NCBI RefSeq assembly: GCF_002159455.1
Contig: NZ_NFIQ01000010.1
Span: forward strand, 1-64,000
Source: Flavonifractor sp. An306
GTDB lineage: Bacteria > Bacillota > Clostridia > Oscillospirales > Oscillospiraceae
DNA length: 64,000 nt
Direction of reading: 5' to 3'
Shown here: piece by piece, positions 46,839 through 55,308 of the stretch
Layout of the letters: every line of letters begins with the position of its first letter
Numbering within the stretch: position 1 is the stretch's first letter
The notes under the pieces: generated by a model
The model's input: the letters and a program-made list of their open reading frames with translations, nothing else
What the model was told of the DNA's origin: nothing
The model's database searches: none
Translations under genes and position numbers: made by a program

Positions 46839-49061
46839 TCACCTCTCCAGGAGTTTGCGGGCGGTCTCGCTGTTGCGCTCCTCGACCCGGCGCAGCCGGT
46901 CCACGCCGCCGGACAAAAATTCCTGGTCCCCAATGCGGGCGCAGGCCCCGTCGATATAGTGCCGGAGTCCCTCCGCCGTTACCTCTCTCAGGTCGGTATA
47001 GAGATCCTGCCCGATATAGGAGAGGAAGGAGCTGATCTTCTGGTCGTATACCACGCCCACCAGCGGGACGCCCTGCCCCGCGGCGAATACCAGGGCGTGC
47101 AGGCGCATGGACACCACCACCTGCATCCGGGCGAACAGGCCGATGGTGTGGCTGGAGCTGCCCGTCTCCTGCAGGATATAGTGGGGGGCCTTCATATACT
47201 GGGCGGCGGAGCGGGCGGCGGCCACGTCCAGACGCCGCTCAATGGGTAAAAAGACGGGGGTCAGGCCATACTTCTCGTAGGCATAATCCGCGGCGGCGGC
47301 AAAGATTTGGGCCTTTTCCTCAAAGCCCGGCCAGGGCCGCAGGGCAAAGCCAATATACTTTCCCTTGGGGTCGATGCCCTGACTTTCCAGAATGCCGTCG
47401 ATGGCCTGCTCGGGGGAGGGGGGGAGGATGACGGTGGGGTCGGCGGAGAGGATGATCTCCGGCGCGGTGACCTTCATATCCTCCAGCTCGTCCTTGGAGT
47501 GGGTATCCCGGAGGGTGATGGCGTCCACACTCTTCTGCAGGACCCGGGAGGCCCGCTGGCGGTTGGCGGGGGAGTGGATGGGACCGATGCCGCAGCCGTA
47601 CATCATCACCTGGTTGCCCAGTCGTTTGGCCCAGGAGATGGTGAACAGGTAAAACCACAGGGAGCGGTGGCTGGTCACATCCTGCATCAGGGAGCCGCCG
47701 CCGTTGATATACAGCTTGGTCTTGCGCATCCGCCACAAAAATTTGGGGAAGGCAAAGGTGTAAATGGAGTTGACCCGGTAGGTAAGCCGGGTGCTCTCAG
47801 GATTGCGGGAGAGCACCCACACCGGCAGGTCGGGGTCCACCTGCCGCAGCTCGGTGACAATGGCCTCCAGAATGGCGTCGTCTCCGGCGTTGCCCCGGCC
47901 GTAGGCGCCGCACACCAGGGCCCCGTCCCGTCGGCCGGTCTTGCGGCCCTGGCGGCGGAGGATGGCCTGGTAGATGGAGAGCTGCCGCTGAAGGGTACTC
48001 TCCAGAGAGTAGTCCTCCCTGGCCCGCTGATAGAGCCGCTGGCCGATGTGGCGGCGCAGCTCCGGATCCTGGGCCAGGGTGATCAGATGGCGGGCCAGGG
48101 CCTGATCGTCTCCCGCCTCAAAGAGAAAGCCGTGGACGCCGTGCTCAATGAGGTAGGGCACGCCTCCCACCCGGCTGGCCACCGTGGGCAGTCCCGCCCG
48201 GGCTCCCTCGGTGAGGGAGTAGGGGAAGGTCTCGGACAGGGAGGTGAGGGTGTTGATGTCCAGGGCGTTGTAGAAGCTGTCGGTGTCGGTGACCCAGCCG
48301 GCAAAGCACACCTGCTCCGCCACCCCCAGCTCCCGGGCCAGGTTTTTGAGCATGTCCATCTGCTCGCCGTCGCCGGCGATGAGCAGCCGCAGATTGGGGC
48401 AGGTCTCATGGGCCAGGGCAAAGCCCCGTACCAGGGTGGCGATGTCCTTCACCGGGTTGAGCCGGGCGGCGATACCCACCACCACGCTGTTTTCATCCGC
48501 CTGCAGCCCCACGCTTTTCCAGTAGGCCTCCCGGGTCATGGCGGGGGTGCGGGGGGTGAAGTCCAGGCCGTTGTAGATGGTGAACAGCTTGTCCGGGTCA
48601 AACTTGCGGGAGATCAGCAGGTTGGTCATGGCGTCGGATACGCCGATGCGGTAGTCAAGACGCCGCAGCGCGATGGTGTTGATGGTGCCGTAGGAGACGC
48701 GGGAGAAGGGGCGGCCCAGGTAGTCCAGCCGGTAGTCCGAGTGGACGGTGGTGACCACCGGCAGGCCGGTGGCCTTCCGCAGCAGGGCGCCCATCATGTT
48801 GCCCCGGGCGCCGTGGCAGTGGATGATCTGATAGCCGCCCTCCCGGATCATCTGCTTCAGGGTGCGGAAGGTGTGCAGCAGATTGTGCCCGGGCAGAACC
48901 ACGGTGGAAATGCCCAGCTCCCGGGCTTCCTGGGCAAAGGGACCCTCCATAAAGCACACCATGGTTACCTCAATGGTGCGGGAGAGATTTTGAAGCAGCG
49001 AGTGGACGTGGGTTTTGGCCCCGCCGCTGTCGCCGCCGGAGATCAGGTGGATGACCTTCAT
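46839..49061 (-). CDS. csaB: Fusion of a GT4 glycosyltransferase and CsaB-type polysaccharide pyruvyl transferase
   Basis: 740 residues. Residues 1-375 are a GT4 enzyme: HLISGGDSGGAKTHVHSLL, HCHGARGNMMGALL, VVGIAARLNPVKDIATLVRG and the ARAGLPTVASRVGG donor site. Residues about 385-740 match CsaB (polysaccharide pyruvyl transferase): ALVCGAYGRGNAGDDAIL, LYINGGGSLMQDVTS, YGCGIGPIHSPANR and the VVSMRLHALVFAAGQG motif with its conserved His. CsaB adds ketal pyruvate to the wall polysaccharide bound by S-layer homology domains. GGAGG precedes ATG 49061. Usually these are separate genes. Confidence 0.87.
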   Translation of the reverse strand: MKVIHLISGGDSGGAKTHVHSLLQNLSRTIEVTMVCFMEGPFAQEARELGISTVVLPGHNLLHTFRTLKQMIREGGYQIIHCHGARGNMMGALLRKATGLPVVTTVHSDYRLDYLGRPFSRVSYGTINTIALRRLDYRIGVSDAMTNLLISRKFDPDKLFTIYNGLDFTPRTPAMTREAYWKSVGLQADENSVVVGIAARLNPVKDIATLVRGFALAHETCPNLRLLIAGDGEQMDMLKNLARELGVAEQVCFAGWVTDTDSFYNALDINTLTSLSETFPYSLTEGARAGLPTVASRVGGVPYLIEHGVHGFLFEAGDDQALARHLITLAQDPELRRHIGQRLYQRAREDYSLESTLQRQLSIYQAILRRQGRKTGRRDGALVCGAYGRGNAGDDAILEAIVTELRQVDPDLPVWVLSRNPESTRLTYRVNSIYTFAFPKFLWRMRKTKLYINGGGSLMQDVTSHRSLWFYLFTISWAKRLGNQVMMYGCGIGPIHSPANRQRASRVLQKSVDAITLRDTHSKDELEDMKVTAPEIILSADPTVILPPSPEQAIDGILESQGIDPKGKYIGFALRPWPGFEEKAQIFAAAADYAYEKYGLTPVFLPIERRLDVAAARSAAQYMKAPHYILQETGSSSHTIGLFARMQVVVSMRLHALVFAAGQGVPLVGVVYDQKISSFLSYIGQDLYTDLREVTAEGLRHYIDGACARIGDQEFLSGGVDRLRRVEERNSETARKLLER

Positions 49062-49087
49062 GGATTGGAAACCTCCAAAGAAAGTAC

Positions 49088-49136
49088 TTGTCGGGCTGTG
49101 GGGAGATATGGTACAATACCCGAGTACCATTGTACC
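49088..49136 (+). promoter_or_regulatory. DUF4330 gene promoter with a dyad over the -10
   Basis: TTGTCG 49088-49093, 18-base spacer, TACAAT 49112-49117. GGTACAAT (49110-49117) and ATTGTACC (49129-49136) form a perfect 8-bp dyad that includes the -10. Confidence 0.65.
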
Positions 49137-49175
49137 AACGATACCGTCAATTTACAACCTCGGAGGCTACAAAAG

Positions 49176-49685
49176 ATGATAGACGAAAAGGGAAGACTCT
49201 TTGGAAAGATCAACATTGTGGATCTGCTGGTGATTCTGGTCATTGTAATCGCCGCGGCGGTGCTGGGCGTCAAATTCCTGGGCCCCAACAGCACCATAGC
49301 CGTCAACCCCAAGACCACTCAGGTGACCTATAAAGTGCTGGTGGAGAGCGTCCAGCCCGAGGTCTATGAGAATATCCAGCAGTATATTCCCTCCACGCTG
49401 ATGGCCTCCGGCGAGCTGCTGGACGGCCAGGTAATCGCGGTGGAGGCCAAGCCCCACACCACCAACGCCACCGTCAGCGCCAGCGGGGACATGCTGCTGG
49501 TGTCCACCGACAAGCAGCTGCTGGACCTGACCTTTACCGTTGAGTGCAACGTGGTCAACACCATCACCTCGGAGATCGGCACCCAGGAGGTCCGTTTGGG
49601 CAAGAGCCACATTATCAAAACCGATAAATTTGAGATGAGCTCCGGCACCATCACCTACTGCGTGTGGGGCGAAGAGGCGGAATAA
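49176..49685 (+). CDS. DUF4330 membrane-anchored protein
   Basis: 169 residues. A short cytoplasmic start (IDEKGRLFGKINIVDLLV), one helix at about 14-35, and an extracellular beta-rich domain (VTYKVLVESVQPEVYENI, then SGDMLLVSTDKQLLDLTF). This matches DUF4330, which is often found beside polysaccharide genes such as csaB; here it is divergent from it. CGGAGG precedes ATG 49176. Confidence 0.85.
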   Translation: MIDEKGRLFGKINIVDLLVILVIVIAAAVLGVKFLGPNSTIAVNPKTTQVTYKVLVESVQPEVYENIQQYIPSTLMASGELLDGQVIAVEAKPHTTNATVSASGDMLLVSTDKQLLDLTFTVECNVVNTITSEIGTQEVRLGKSHIIKTDKFEMSSGTITYCVWGEEAE

Positions 49686-49697
49686 TATGACACCAGA

Positions 49698-49732
49698 CAG
49701 GGGCGGCAGATGCGCCGCCCCTGATTTTTTAT
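49698..49732 (+). terminator. Terminator between DUF4330 and PAP2 genes
   Basis: CAGGGGCGGC (49698-49707) pairs with GCCGCCCCTG (49714-49723), then ATTTTTTATT. It ends three bases before the ribosome binding site of the PAP2 gene. Confidence 0.88.
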
Positions 49733-49745
49733 TAGGAGGATTGCT

Positions 49746-50315
49746 ATGCCGGAATGGTTTCTCGCAATAGACGGCGGCGTGCTGCTGTGGATTCAGGAGA
49801 CGCTGCGCTGCGCTGTGTGCAACGGTATTCTAAGCGTGTATACAAAGCTGGGCGACGCGGGCATGCTGTGGATCGCGCTGTCCGTACTGATGCTCTGCTT
49901 TCGGAAAACCCGCAAGGCGGGACTGGCCAGCCTGCTGGCCATGCTGCTGGGGCTGCTGTGTACCAATGTGGCCCTCAAGCATCTGGTGGGCCGGGCCCGG
50001 CCCTGGTTGTCGGTGGAGGGACTGGTGCCGCTGGTGGAGGAGCACGACCCCAACTCCTTCCCGTCGGGCCACACCTGCGCCGCCTTTGCCGCCGCCTCCG
50101 CCTGGTGCCGTACGCTGCCCTGGCGGTGGATGAAGGTGATCGCCGTGGTATTGGCCGCCCTGATGGGCTTTTCCCGGTTGTATGTGGGGGTCCATTTCCC
50201 CAGCGATGTGCTGGCGGGTATGGCGGTGGGGCTGCTGTGCGGCTGGCTGGCCTGCCTGCTGTGGCGGCAGGTGCCCGCCTGGCGGAGGCTGGAGCCGCCT
50301 TGCCAAAGGGACTGA
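49746..50315 (+). CDS. PAP2-family membrane phosphatase
   Basis: 189 residues, five or six helices. The three phosphatase motifs are KHLVGRARP (about 79-87), PSGHT (about 107-111) and SRLYVGVHFPSDV (about 141-153). Such proteins dephosphorylate undecaprenyl pyrophosphate or phosphatidate at the outer membrane face. TTAGGAGGATTGCT precedes the ATG. A strong terminator lies just upstream, so expression needs readthrough or a promoter inside it. Confidence 0.9.
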   Translation: MPEWFLAIDGGVLLWIQETLRCAVCNGILSVYTKLGDAGMLWIALSVLMLCFRKTRKAGLASLLAMLLGLLCTNVALKHLVGRARPWLSVEGLVPLVEEHDPNSFPSGHTCAAFAAASAWCRTLPWRWMKVIAVVLAALMGFSRLYVGVHFPSDVLAGMAVGLLCGWLACLLWRQVPAWRRLEPPCQRD

Positions 50316-50328
50316 GTTATGTTACACT
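50300..50328 (+). promoter_or_regulatory. Promoter of the DtxR-family regulator
   Basis: TTGCCA 50300-50305, 17-base spacer, TACACT 50323-50328, inside the last codons of the PAP2 gene. CTCCT at about 50338 can pair with AGGAG of the following ribosome binding site. Confidence 0.6.
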
Positions 50329-50361
50329 GTAAAAAAGCTCCTGCCGGAAAGGAGAAGGGCC

Positions 50362-50739
50362 ATGAACATTTACGAATCCGCCGAAAATTATCTGGAGACC
50401 ATCCTCAGCCTGCATGAGACCCAGGGGCTGGTGCGATCCATCGACATCGCCAACCACCTGCATTTTTCCAAGCCCAGCGTCAGCGTGGCCATGAAGAAAC
50501 TGCGGGAGAGCGGTTATATTGAGGTGGACAAGGAGGGCTATATCTCTCTGCTGCCCGCCGGGGAGGAGATTGCCCGCCGGATCTATGAGCGGCACAAGCT
50601 GCTTACCCAATTTTTCATCCATCTTGGCGTCAGTCCCGACGTGGCGGCGGCGGACGCCTGCAAGATTGAACACGACCTCAGCGAGGAGACCTTTCAAAAG
50701 ATCAAGGAGCACGCCCTGGGTAGATCACCCCAGGCATAA
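50362..50739 (+). CDS. DtxR/MntR-family metal-dependent regulator
   Basis: 125 residues. A winged helix (YLETILSLHETQGLVRSIDIANHLHFSKPSVSVAMKKL) followed by the metal-binding dimer domain (ERHKLLTQFFIHLGVSPDVAAADACKIEHDLSEET), which has the His, Cys, Glu and His ligands of MntR/IdeR. It lacks the SH3-like third domain, as MntR does. AAAGGAGAAGG precedes ATG 50362. No metal transporter sits directly next to it. It is one candidate reader of the iron-type dyads at 58100-59511. Confidence 0.9.
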   Translation: MNIYESAENYLETILSLHETQGLVRSIDIANHLHFSKPSVSVAMKKLRESGYIEVDKEGYISLLPAGEEIARRIYERHKLLTQFFIHLGVSPDVAAADACKIEHDLSEETFQKIKEHALGRSPQA

Positions 50740-50941
50740 AACAGGATGCGGACAGCTCTCCTTAGCACATGATTTCTCTCCACTTCATCCAATCGACTAT
50801 TGGTATAAACAGGAACACAAATGTGCTGCTTTAACTCAAATATATCATAAATGGAGCGCAGGATTTACCCGCCATTTTGATACCAACAGTAAGGAAGCAG
50901 GGACCCAAGAGGGTCCCTGCTTCCTTACCATTAAATTAGTC
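50740..50941. other. Intergenic stretch with a long hairpin
   Basis: No gene seen. A perfect 17-bp stem (50890-50906 with 50911-50927, AAGA loop) lies between the convergent regulator and tannase-like genes. Neither side has a good T tract, but its place suggests it stops transcription in both directions. Confidence 0.6.
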
Positions 50942-53175
50942 TTATTGCTCAGCACCGCTGTTGAACAGAGGTGCAAGCGTATCGGCATAGGTCTCGAAAA
51001 TCTCTAGCAGAACGCTGTCCCAGTGGCGGGCATCCTGCTCTTTGGTGCCAAACACATAATCCTCCTGACCGTAGTCGATGGCATCAAAGCCGGGGATGGC
51101 TTTGCTGGCTCCGGCGGTGCGGTAGGCAGCCGCGTCGGCCAAGGAGAAGGAGACTGTTCCATCCTCATAGCTGACCCAGCCGGTCAGATCAGTGCCGGTG
51201 GCCTCGGTGGCGGTGCCGTTGACGGTCTGAGGCTCAGCGGCGGCCTTGGTGATAGCGGCTGCGCCGTTCACATATTCCCCGTACATCTGATCCACATACA
51301 GGCTGAAGGAGTCACCCAGCACTTCAGAGGGCACATGTCCGCCGTCCCACTGCCATTCGATCGTAGCATCAATCCCGGCATTCAGCATGGCGATCTGAAG
51401 GTTCAGGGAGTTGAGCATGGAGATGTCGCCCTCCGCCGCGCCGCAGAGCATTCTCACCCAGGTCGGATTTTCTGCATCCTCCGCACTGATATAGTTCAGG
51501 GGGTTATAGAGCTCCACCAGGTTGTTGCCGTATTGATCCCCAGCCTCGATGCTTTCAATGTCGGTGCGGTAGGCCTCCACCATCTCCTCATAGGTGGCGT
51601 AGTTGTTGGAGTCCACACTGCTGCCAGCGGCTTGGGTGGTGCCGGCATCAGGTGTGCCCACGATCATCTCATGGTTGCCACCGCCGTTGCCACGGTCCAT
51701 CTGACCGTCTTTCCAATCTGGCATCTGGCCATCAGCGCGTTCAGGCAGCTGCTCCGGGTCAAATTCCGTATCGCCTTTGCCGTCCATTCCACCGGCCATC
51801 ATGCCGCCGCCCATGCCGCCTGTTGAACTTTTGGCATAGCGGCCCTCCAGAAAGGCCTCCGCCTTGTCCTGTACGGTCATGGCGGCTACCTCCTCATCAG
51901 TGAGAGCGTTGCCGTCTGCGTCAAACCAGGTCCAGCCTTCGGCGTAATCCCGACTGTCCACATACCACTGGAGATTCGCTGTGAACTCGGCCAGATACAG
52001 ATCCAGATAGGTTCCGTAGTAGCCGTTGGTCTCGGGGTATGCCTCGGGGTCATACTCAATGGTCAGGGCGACGGAGTCCTCCAGATCCCCGTCGCCGTTG
52101 AGGTCAAAGCCCACATCGGACTCATTAACGGAGAGGTTCTGCTCGTTGATATGCTCCATATAGGCTGCGGACAGGTACTCAGCCAGCTGAGCCTGGAACG
52201 GGGTGGAAAAGCCGTATTCCGCATCCAGGTCATACTCGAAGGCCATAGCCATATCCGCCTCCGCCAGGGAGGTGATAGGACTGTACGCGATGCAGCCCCA
52301 GGCCCCGTCGGAGATCTCGTAATCCGTACTACCAATAGTAACGGCGGTAGAGTAGCCGCCGTCCTCGGTATAGTAAATACCCACTGCGCCGGCAGCGATC
52401 TCATAGTCGTAAAAGTCGGGATCATTGGAGGTAACAGCGAACATCACCGCATGGGCACCGCCGCCAGAGCCGCCGGTGGAAACCATATAGTTTACGCTGC
52501 CCGGCAGGTTGCCCAGCAGGATGTTGTACTTTATGAACCGGGCTGCGTTCTTCTGATCCACCAGGCAGGAGGGGGCGTCGCCGGTATAATATGTGTTTCC
52601 GTCCTCATCAGTGGCGGTGTCCTGCTTGCCCCGGTTGCCGCAGGACACATTGATATATCCGTCGGACGCGTAGGTGGTGGACGCCAGGGAGTTCATCTGG
52701 GAGCCGTATCCAGCCGCACCAGTGTTGAGGATGACAGGGGCAGTAGCTGCGGTGTAGGTTTGGCCGTTGGTACTGGTAATCTGGGCCTCATAATCGATAA
52801 CCAAGGAGCCGCTGACGGCTTCTCCCCGGCCTCCCTACTGGTCACATCGGCAGAGTTGTCTCCGTCAGTGTCAATGCCGGTAACATAGGCGCCTGGAATA
52901 CAGGCGGAAACGCCCTGCTGATCTGGCAGTTCCGGATAGACCACAGCGGACACAATAGACATGACCCAGGCATCAGCGTCCGTATTGTAGGTCCAGGTCA
53001 GATCGGTGTTATTGGCCAGATTTAAAGTCTCCTCAATATACGCTTTTTCTTCGGCATCGGCCACGGCTGAAGTGGTTTCTTCGATTTCCGCTCTCAATGA
53101 TTTCTGACCGCAGGCGCACAGTCCTGCCGTCAGGGACAGGGAAAGCAGCAATGCGGTGACTTTCTTACAATACAT
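50942..53175 (-). pseudogene. Tannase-like esterase lipoprotein (subtype B type), split by a one-base frameshift
   Basis: Two overlapping frames make one protein of about 744 residues. The 5' frame (53175 down to about 52827) has a lipoprotein signal with lipobox LCAC near residue 21. The 3' frame (to 50942) holds GYGSQMNSLASTTYASDGYINVSCGNRG, the nucleophile elbow STGGSGGGAHAVMF and SPITSLAEADMAMAFEYDLD, the pattern of Clostridial and Lactobacillus tannases that split gallate esters. They join at the C4 run 52824-52827 (G4 in the coding strand): one more G restores EAGGEAVSGSLVIDYEAQ. An insert of about 60 residues rich in Gly, Met and Asp (near 51640-51850) is low-complexity. Gene loss or sequencing error are both possible. 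Confidence 0.75.
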
Positions 53176-53431
53176 AAACGAGCCTCCTGTTTTTTTGGTG
53201 GTCCTATCATACCATGCTGTAAATTAACTGTACTTTAATATCCGAAGATAGATGTGGCGAAAATTTGTCTCCCATAAAAGCTGTGAGAGCACAGCGCTGT
53301 GCGGTGCTCTGTCAACATCAGGAACTTGACAATGCGAACTTTATTATGATAAACTGTTATATAACGAGTGGCGTAACTGCGTAAATCCAGTTACGCCGCT
53401 CATTTTATTTTTTCAATGGAGGAAGATACAT
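53176..53431 (+). promoter_or_regulatory. Nitroreductase upstream region: promoter followed by a terminator-like hairpin
   Basis: TTGACA 53326-53331, 18-base spacer, TAAACT 53350-53355. From about the start site, GAGTGGCGTAACTG (53366-53379) pairs with CAGTTACGCCGCTC (53388-53401), followed by ATTTTATTTTTT. The hairpin would stop most transcripts before the gene at 53432, so it looks like an attenuator or a short RNA. The part from 53176 to 53320 should hold the divergent tannase promoter; I saw no clear boxes there. Confidence 0.55.
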
Positions 53432-53926
53432 ATGAACGAGATTTTTCGCAGGGTCAGCGTTCGTCGTTTTCAAGATCGGCCTGTAGGAGGGGAAAAAACA
53501 GAACTGCTGCTTCGTGCTGCCATGGCGGCTCCATCTGCCGGAAACCAACAGCCCTGGGAGTTTTATGTCGTTACCAACCGAATGCGGCTGGGAGAACTGG
53601 CTGCCTGCAGTCCCTATGCCGGCTGCCTGAAGAATGCGCCTCTGGGCATCGTGGTGTGCTGTCGGAAAGACTGTCCTATGCCGGAGTATGCCCAGATCGA
53701 CTGCTCTGCCGCAATCGAAAACCTGCTCCTGGAGGCAGTGAGTCAGGGACTGGGGGCGGTGTGGCTTGGCGCCGCGCCTTTGGCGGAGCGGATGGAGGCT
53801 GCCCGGCAGGTACTGCGGCTTCCGGAGCATCTGGATGCGTTTGCATTTATAGCCTGTGGCTATCCCGCGGAGGAGCGGCCCTGGCAGGACCGGTATGACC
53901 CAGCCCGTGTTCACGGAATTTCGTGA
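53432..53926 (+). CDS. Nitroreductase-family flavoprotein
   Basis: 164 residues, a compact FMN-dependent nitroreductase. RRVSVRRFQDRPV gives the FMN-phosphate Arg/Ser residues, APSAGNQQPWEFYVV the second FMN contact, and GLGAVWLGAAP and IACGYPAEERPW the C-terminal elements. The NDCSA-like DCSAAIENLLLEA helix is normal. The natural substrate is not predictable. AATGGAGGAAG precedes ATG 53432. Confidence 0.9.
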   Translation: MNEIFRRVSVRRFQDRPVGGEKTELLLRAAMAAPSAGNQQPWEFYVVTNRMRLGELAACSPYAGCLKNAPLGIVVCCRKDCPMPEYAQIDCSAAIENLLLEAVSQGLGAVWLGAAPLAERMEAARQVLRLPEHLDAFAFIACGYPAEERPWQDRYDPARVHGIS

Positions 53927-54194
53927 GGTGGCCGGGCCGGAAGTTCAGAAGCCATCTTCCGGCGCGGAACATGACCACGGAGAGATTGGCCTGAACAAAA
54001 TAGGCAGCATGCCTGTGCCTCGGCTGCTGCTGAGTATGGCGGTCAACGCCCTAATTCTTGCTTTCCCTTGTCGGAGGGGGACATGGAGCTGTATGTTACA
54101 GTCCTGTGCATCGTTGCGCTGGGGCCAACATCTTTCCTGTCGCTTGAATAGCTATCAGGCCAGAGGATCCAATGCGTATCCTCTGGCCTGTTGA
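53895..54194 (+). pseudogene. Remnant of a MATE-family efflux transporter
   Basis: A frame that overlaps the end of the nitroreductase gene. Residues about 46-63 read NKIGSMPVPRLLLSMAV, the standard start of MATE drug/Na+ antiporters, where a PMM helix should follow. Instead it goes to NALILAFP, a phrase like the end of the first MATE loop, then into low-quality sequence and stops. The picture fits an internal deletion followed by decay. No second membrane segment remains. Confidence 0.5.
54156..54190 (-). terminator. Hairpin after the siderophore operon
   Basis: A perfect 13-bp stem (54156-54168 with 54178-54190) with a 9-base loop, 51 bases after the last gene of the importer operon. The T tract is weak on both strands. 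Confidence 0.6.
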
Positions 54195-54241
54195 TGTATT
54201 GAGGCTGCTTATGGCTTAATAAAAAGTCCAGGCAGCTAATT

Positions 54242-55267
54242 TCACGAGACCGACAGTTCGCTTTCCAGGTCGGACAGCATGATGTCCAGCGCAGTAATGC
54301 CACCCTCAGCGGTATACCAAACGGCAGGGTGGGCCAGATAGACGAGATGGCCGTTCTTGTAGGCGTCGGTACTCATCACCAGTTCGTTTTCCATGATCTC
54401 CTGGGCCAGCTTTGCCCCGTCGGTGCCGATGGCGGCATCACGGTCCAGAACGAAGATATAGTCGGGTGCCTTCTCCACAATGAACTCAAAAGATGCCTCG
54501 TTGCCATGGGTGGAGGTGTCGATGTTGGCGTCCACGCCAATATTTTCGAAACCAATTTCGCGTCCAATCATGGAGCAGCGGCCGTCATTGCCCAGCACAT
54601 TGTAGCTACCGCTGGTGACCAGTCCCACGATGGCGGTCTTGCCGGCGGCAAATTCGGACAGGGTGGTGATCCGGGCGTCAAAATTGGCCATCAGCTCATC
54701 CACCTTGTCCTCCAGACCAAACATGGAGGCAATGGTGGTAGCGTTCTGCCGCACGCTTTCCACTACGCCAAGCTCGGTATCAGTGGCCAGGTAGACCACA
54801 GGAGCAATCTCGCTGAGGGCGTCATAACTGGAAGCCAGGCGGCCGCCGATGAAGATGACATCCGGCTCGCATGCCATGACGGCTTCCAGATCGGCCTCCT
54901 TGATGGTGCCCAGATTGGCGATATCGTCATTGATGTAGTCCTGAAGATACTCCAGGCTGGTGGATGCGGTGCCTACTACCCGGTCGCCCACACCCAGCGC
55001 GTTCAGGATGTCCAGAGAGGCCATATCCAGAATGGCGATGCGCTGAGGGTCGTAGGGCACCTCCAGCTCAGCCGCCTCATGGCTGGCATTGAGGCTGGTG
55101 ATGGTTACAGTCTCTTGGGCGGCGTTGTTCTGGGCCTCACTGTCGACCTGACCGCCCACGTTTCCGCCAGCCTCGGTGGAGCCGCCGCCGTTCTGTGCGG
55201 AGCAGGCCATAAGGCTCAAAGCCATCACGCCGGCCAGGGCAAGAGAAAGCATCTTTTTCAGGTTCAT
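54242..55267 (-). CDS. Siderophore-binding lipoprotein of an ABC importer (YclQ/CeuE-like)
   Basis: 341 residues. Lipoprotein signal with lipobox LMAC (Cys near residue 21), then a Gly/Ser/Asn linker. The two-lobed TroA/FhuD fold is shown by VPYDPQRIAILDMASLDILNALGV, then ACEPDVIFIGGR and the C-terminal GHLVYLAHPAVWYTAEGG. It captures a ferric siderophore, likely a catecholate or petrobactin-type one by similarity to YclQ. AAGGAG precedes ATG 55267. Last gene of the importer operon. Confidence 0.9.
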   Translation of the reverse strand: MNLKKMLSLALAGVMALSLMACSAQNGGGSTEAGGNVGGQVDSEAQNNAAQETVTITSLNASHEAAELEVPYDPQRIAILDMASLDILNALGVGDRVVGTASTSLEYLQDYINDDIANLGTIKEADLEAVMACEPDVIFIGGRLASSYDALSEIAPVVYLATDTELGVVESVRQNATTIASMFGLEDKVDELMANFDARITTLSEFAAGKTAIVGLVTSGSYNVLGNDGRCSMIGREIGFENIGVDANIDTSTHGNEASFEFIVEKAPDYIFVLDRDAAIGTDGAKLAQEIMENELVMSTDAYKNGHLVYLAHPAVWYTAEGGITALDIMLSDLESELSVS

Positions 55268-55308
55268 TTTTGGTTGCTCCTTTTCTAAAAGTACTGAAAA
55301 TAAGGGAA

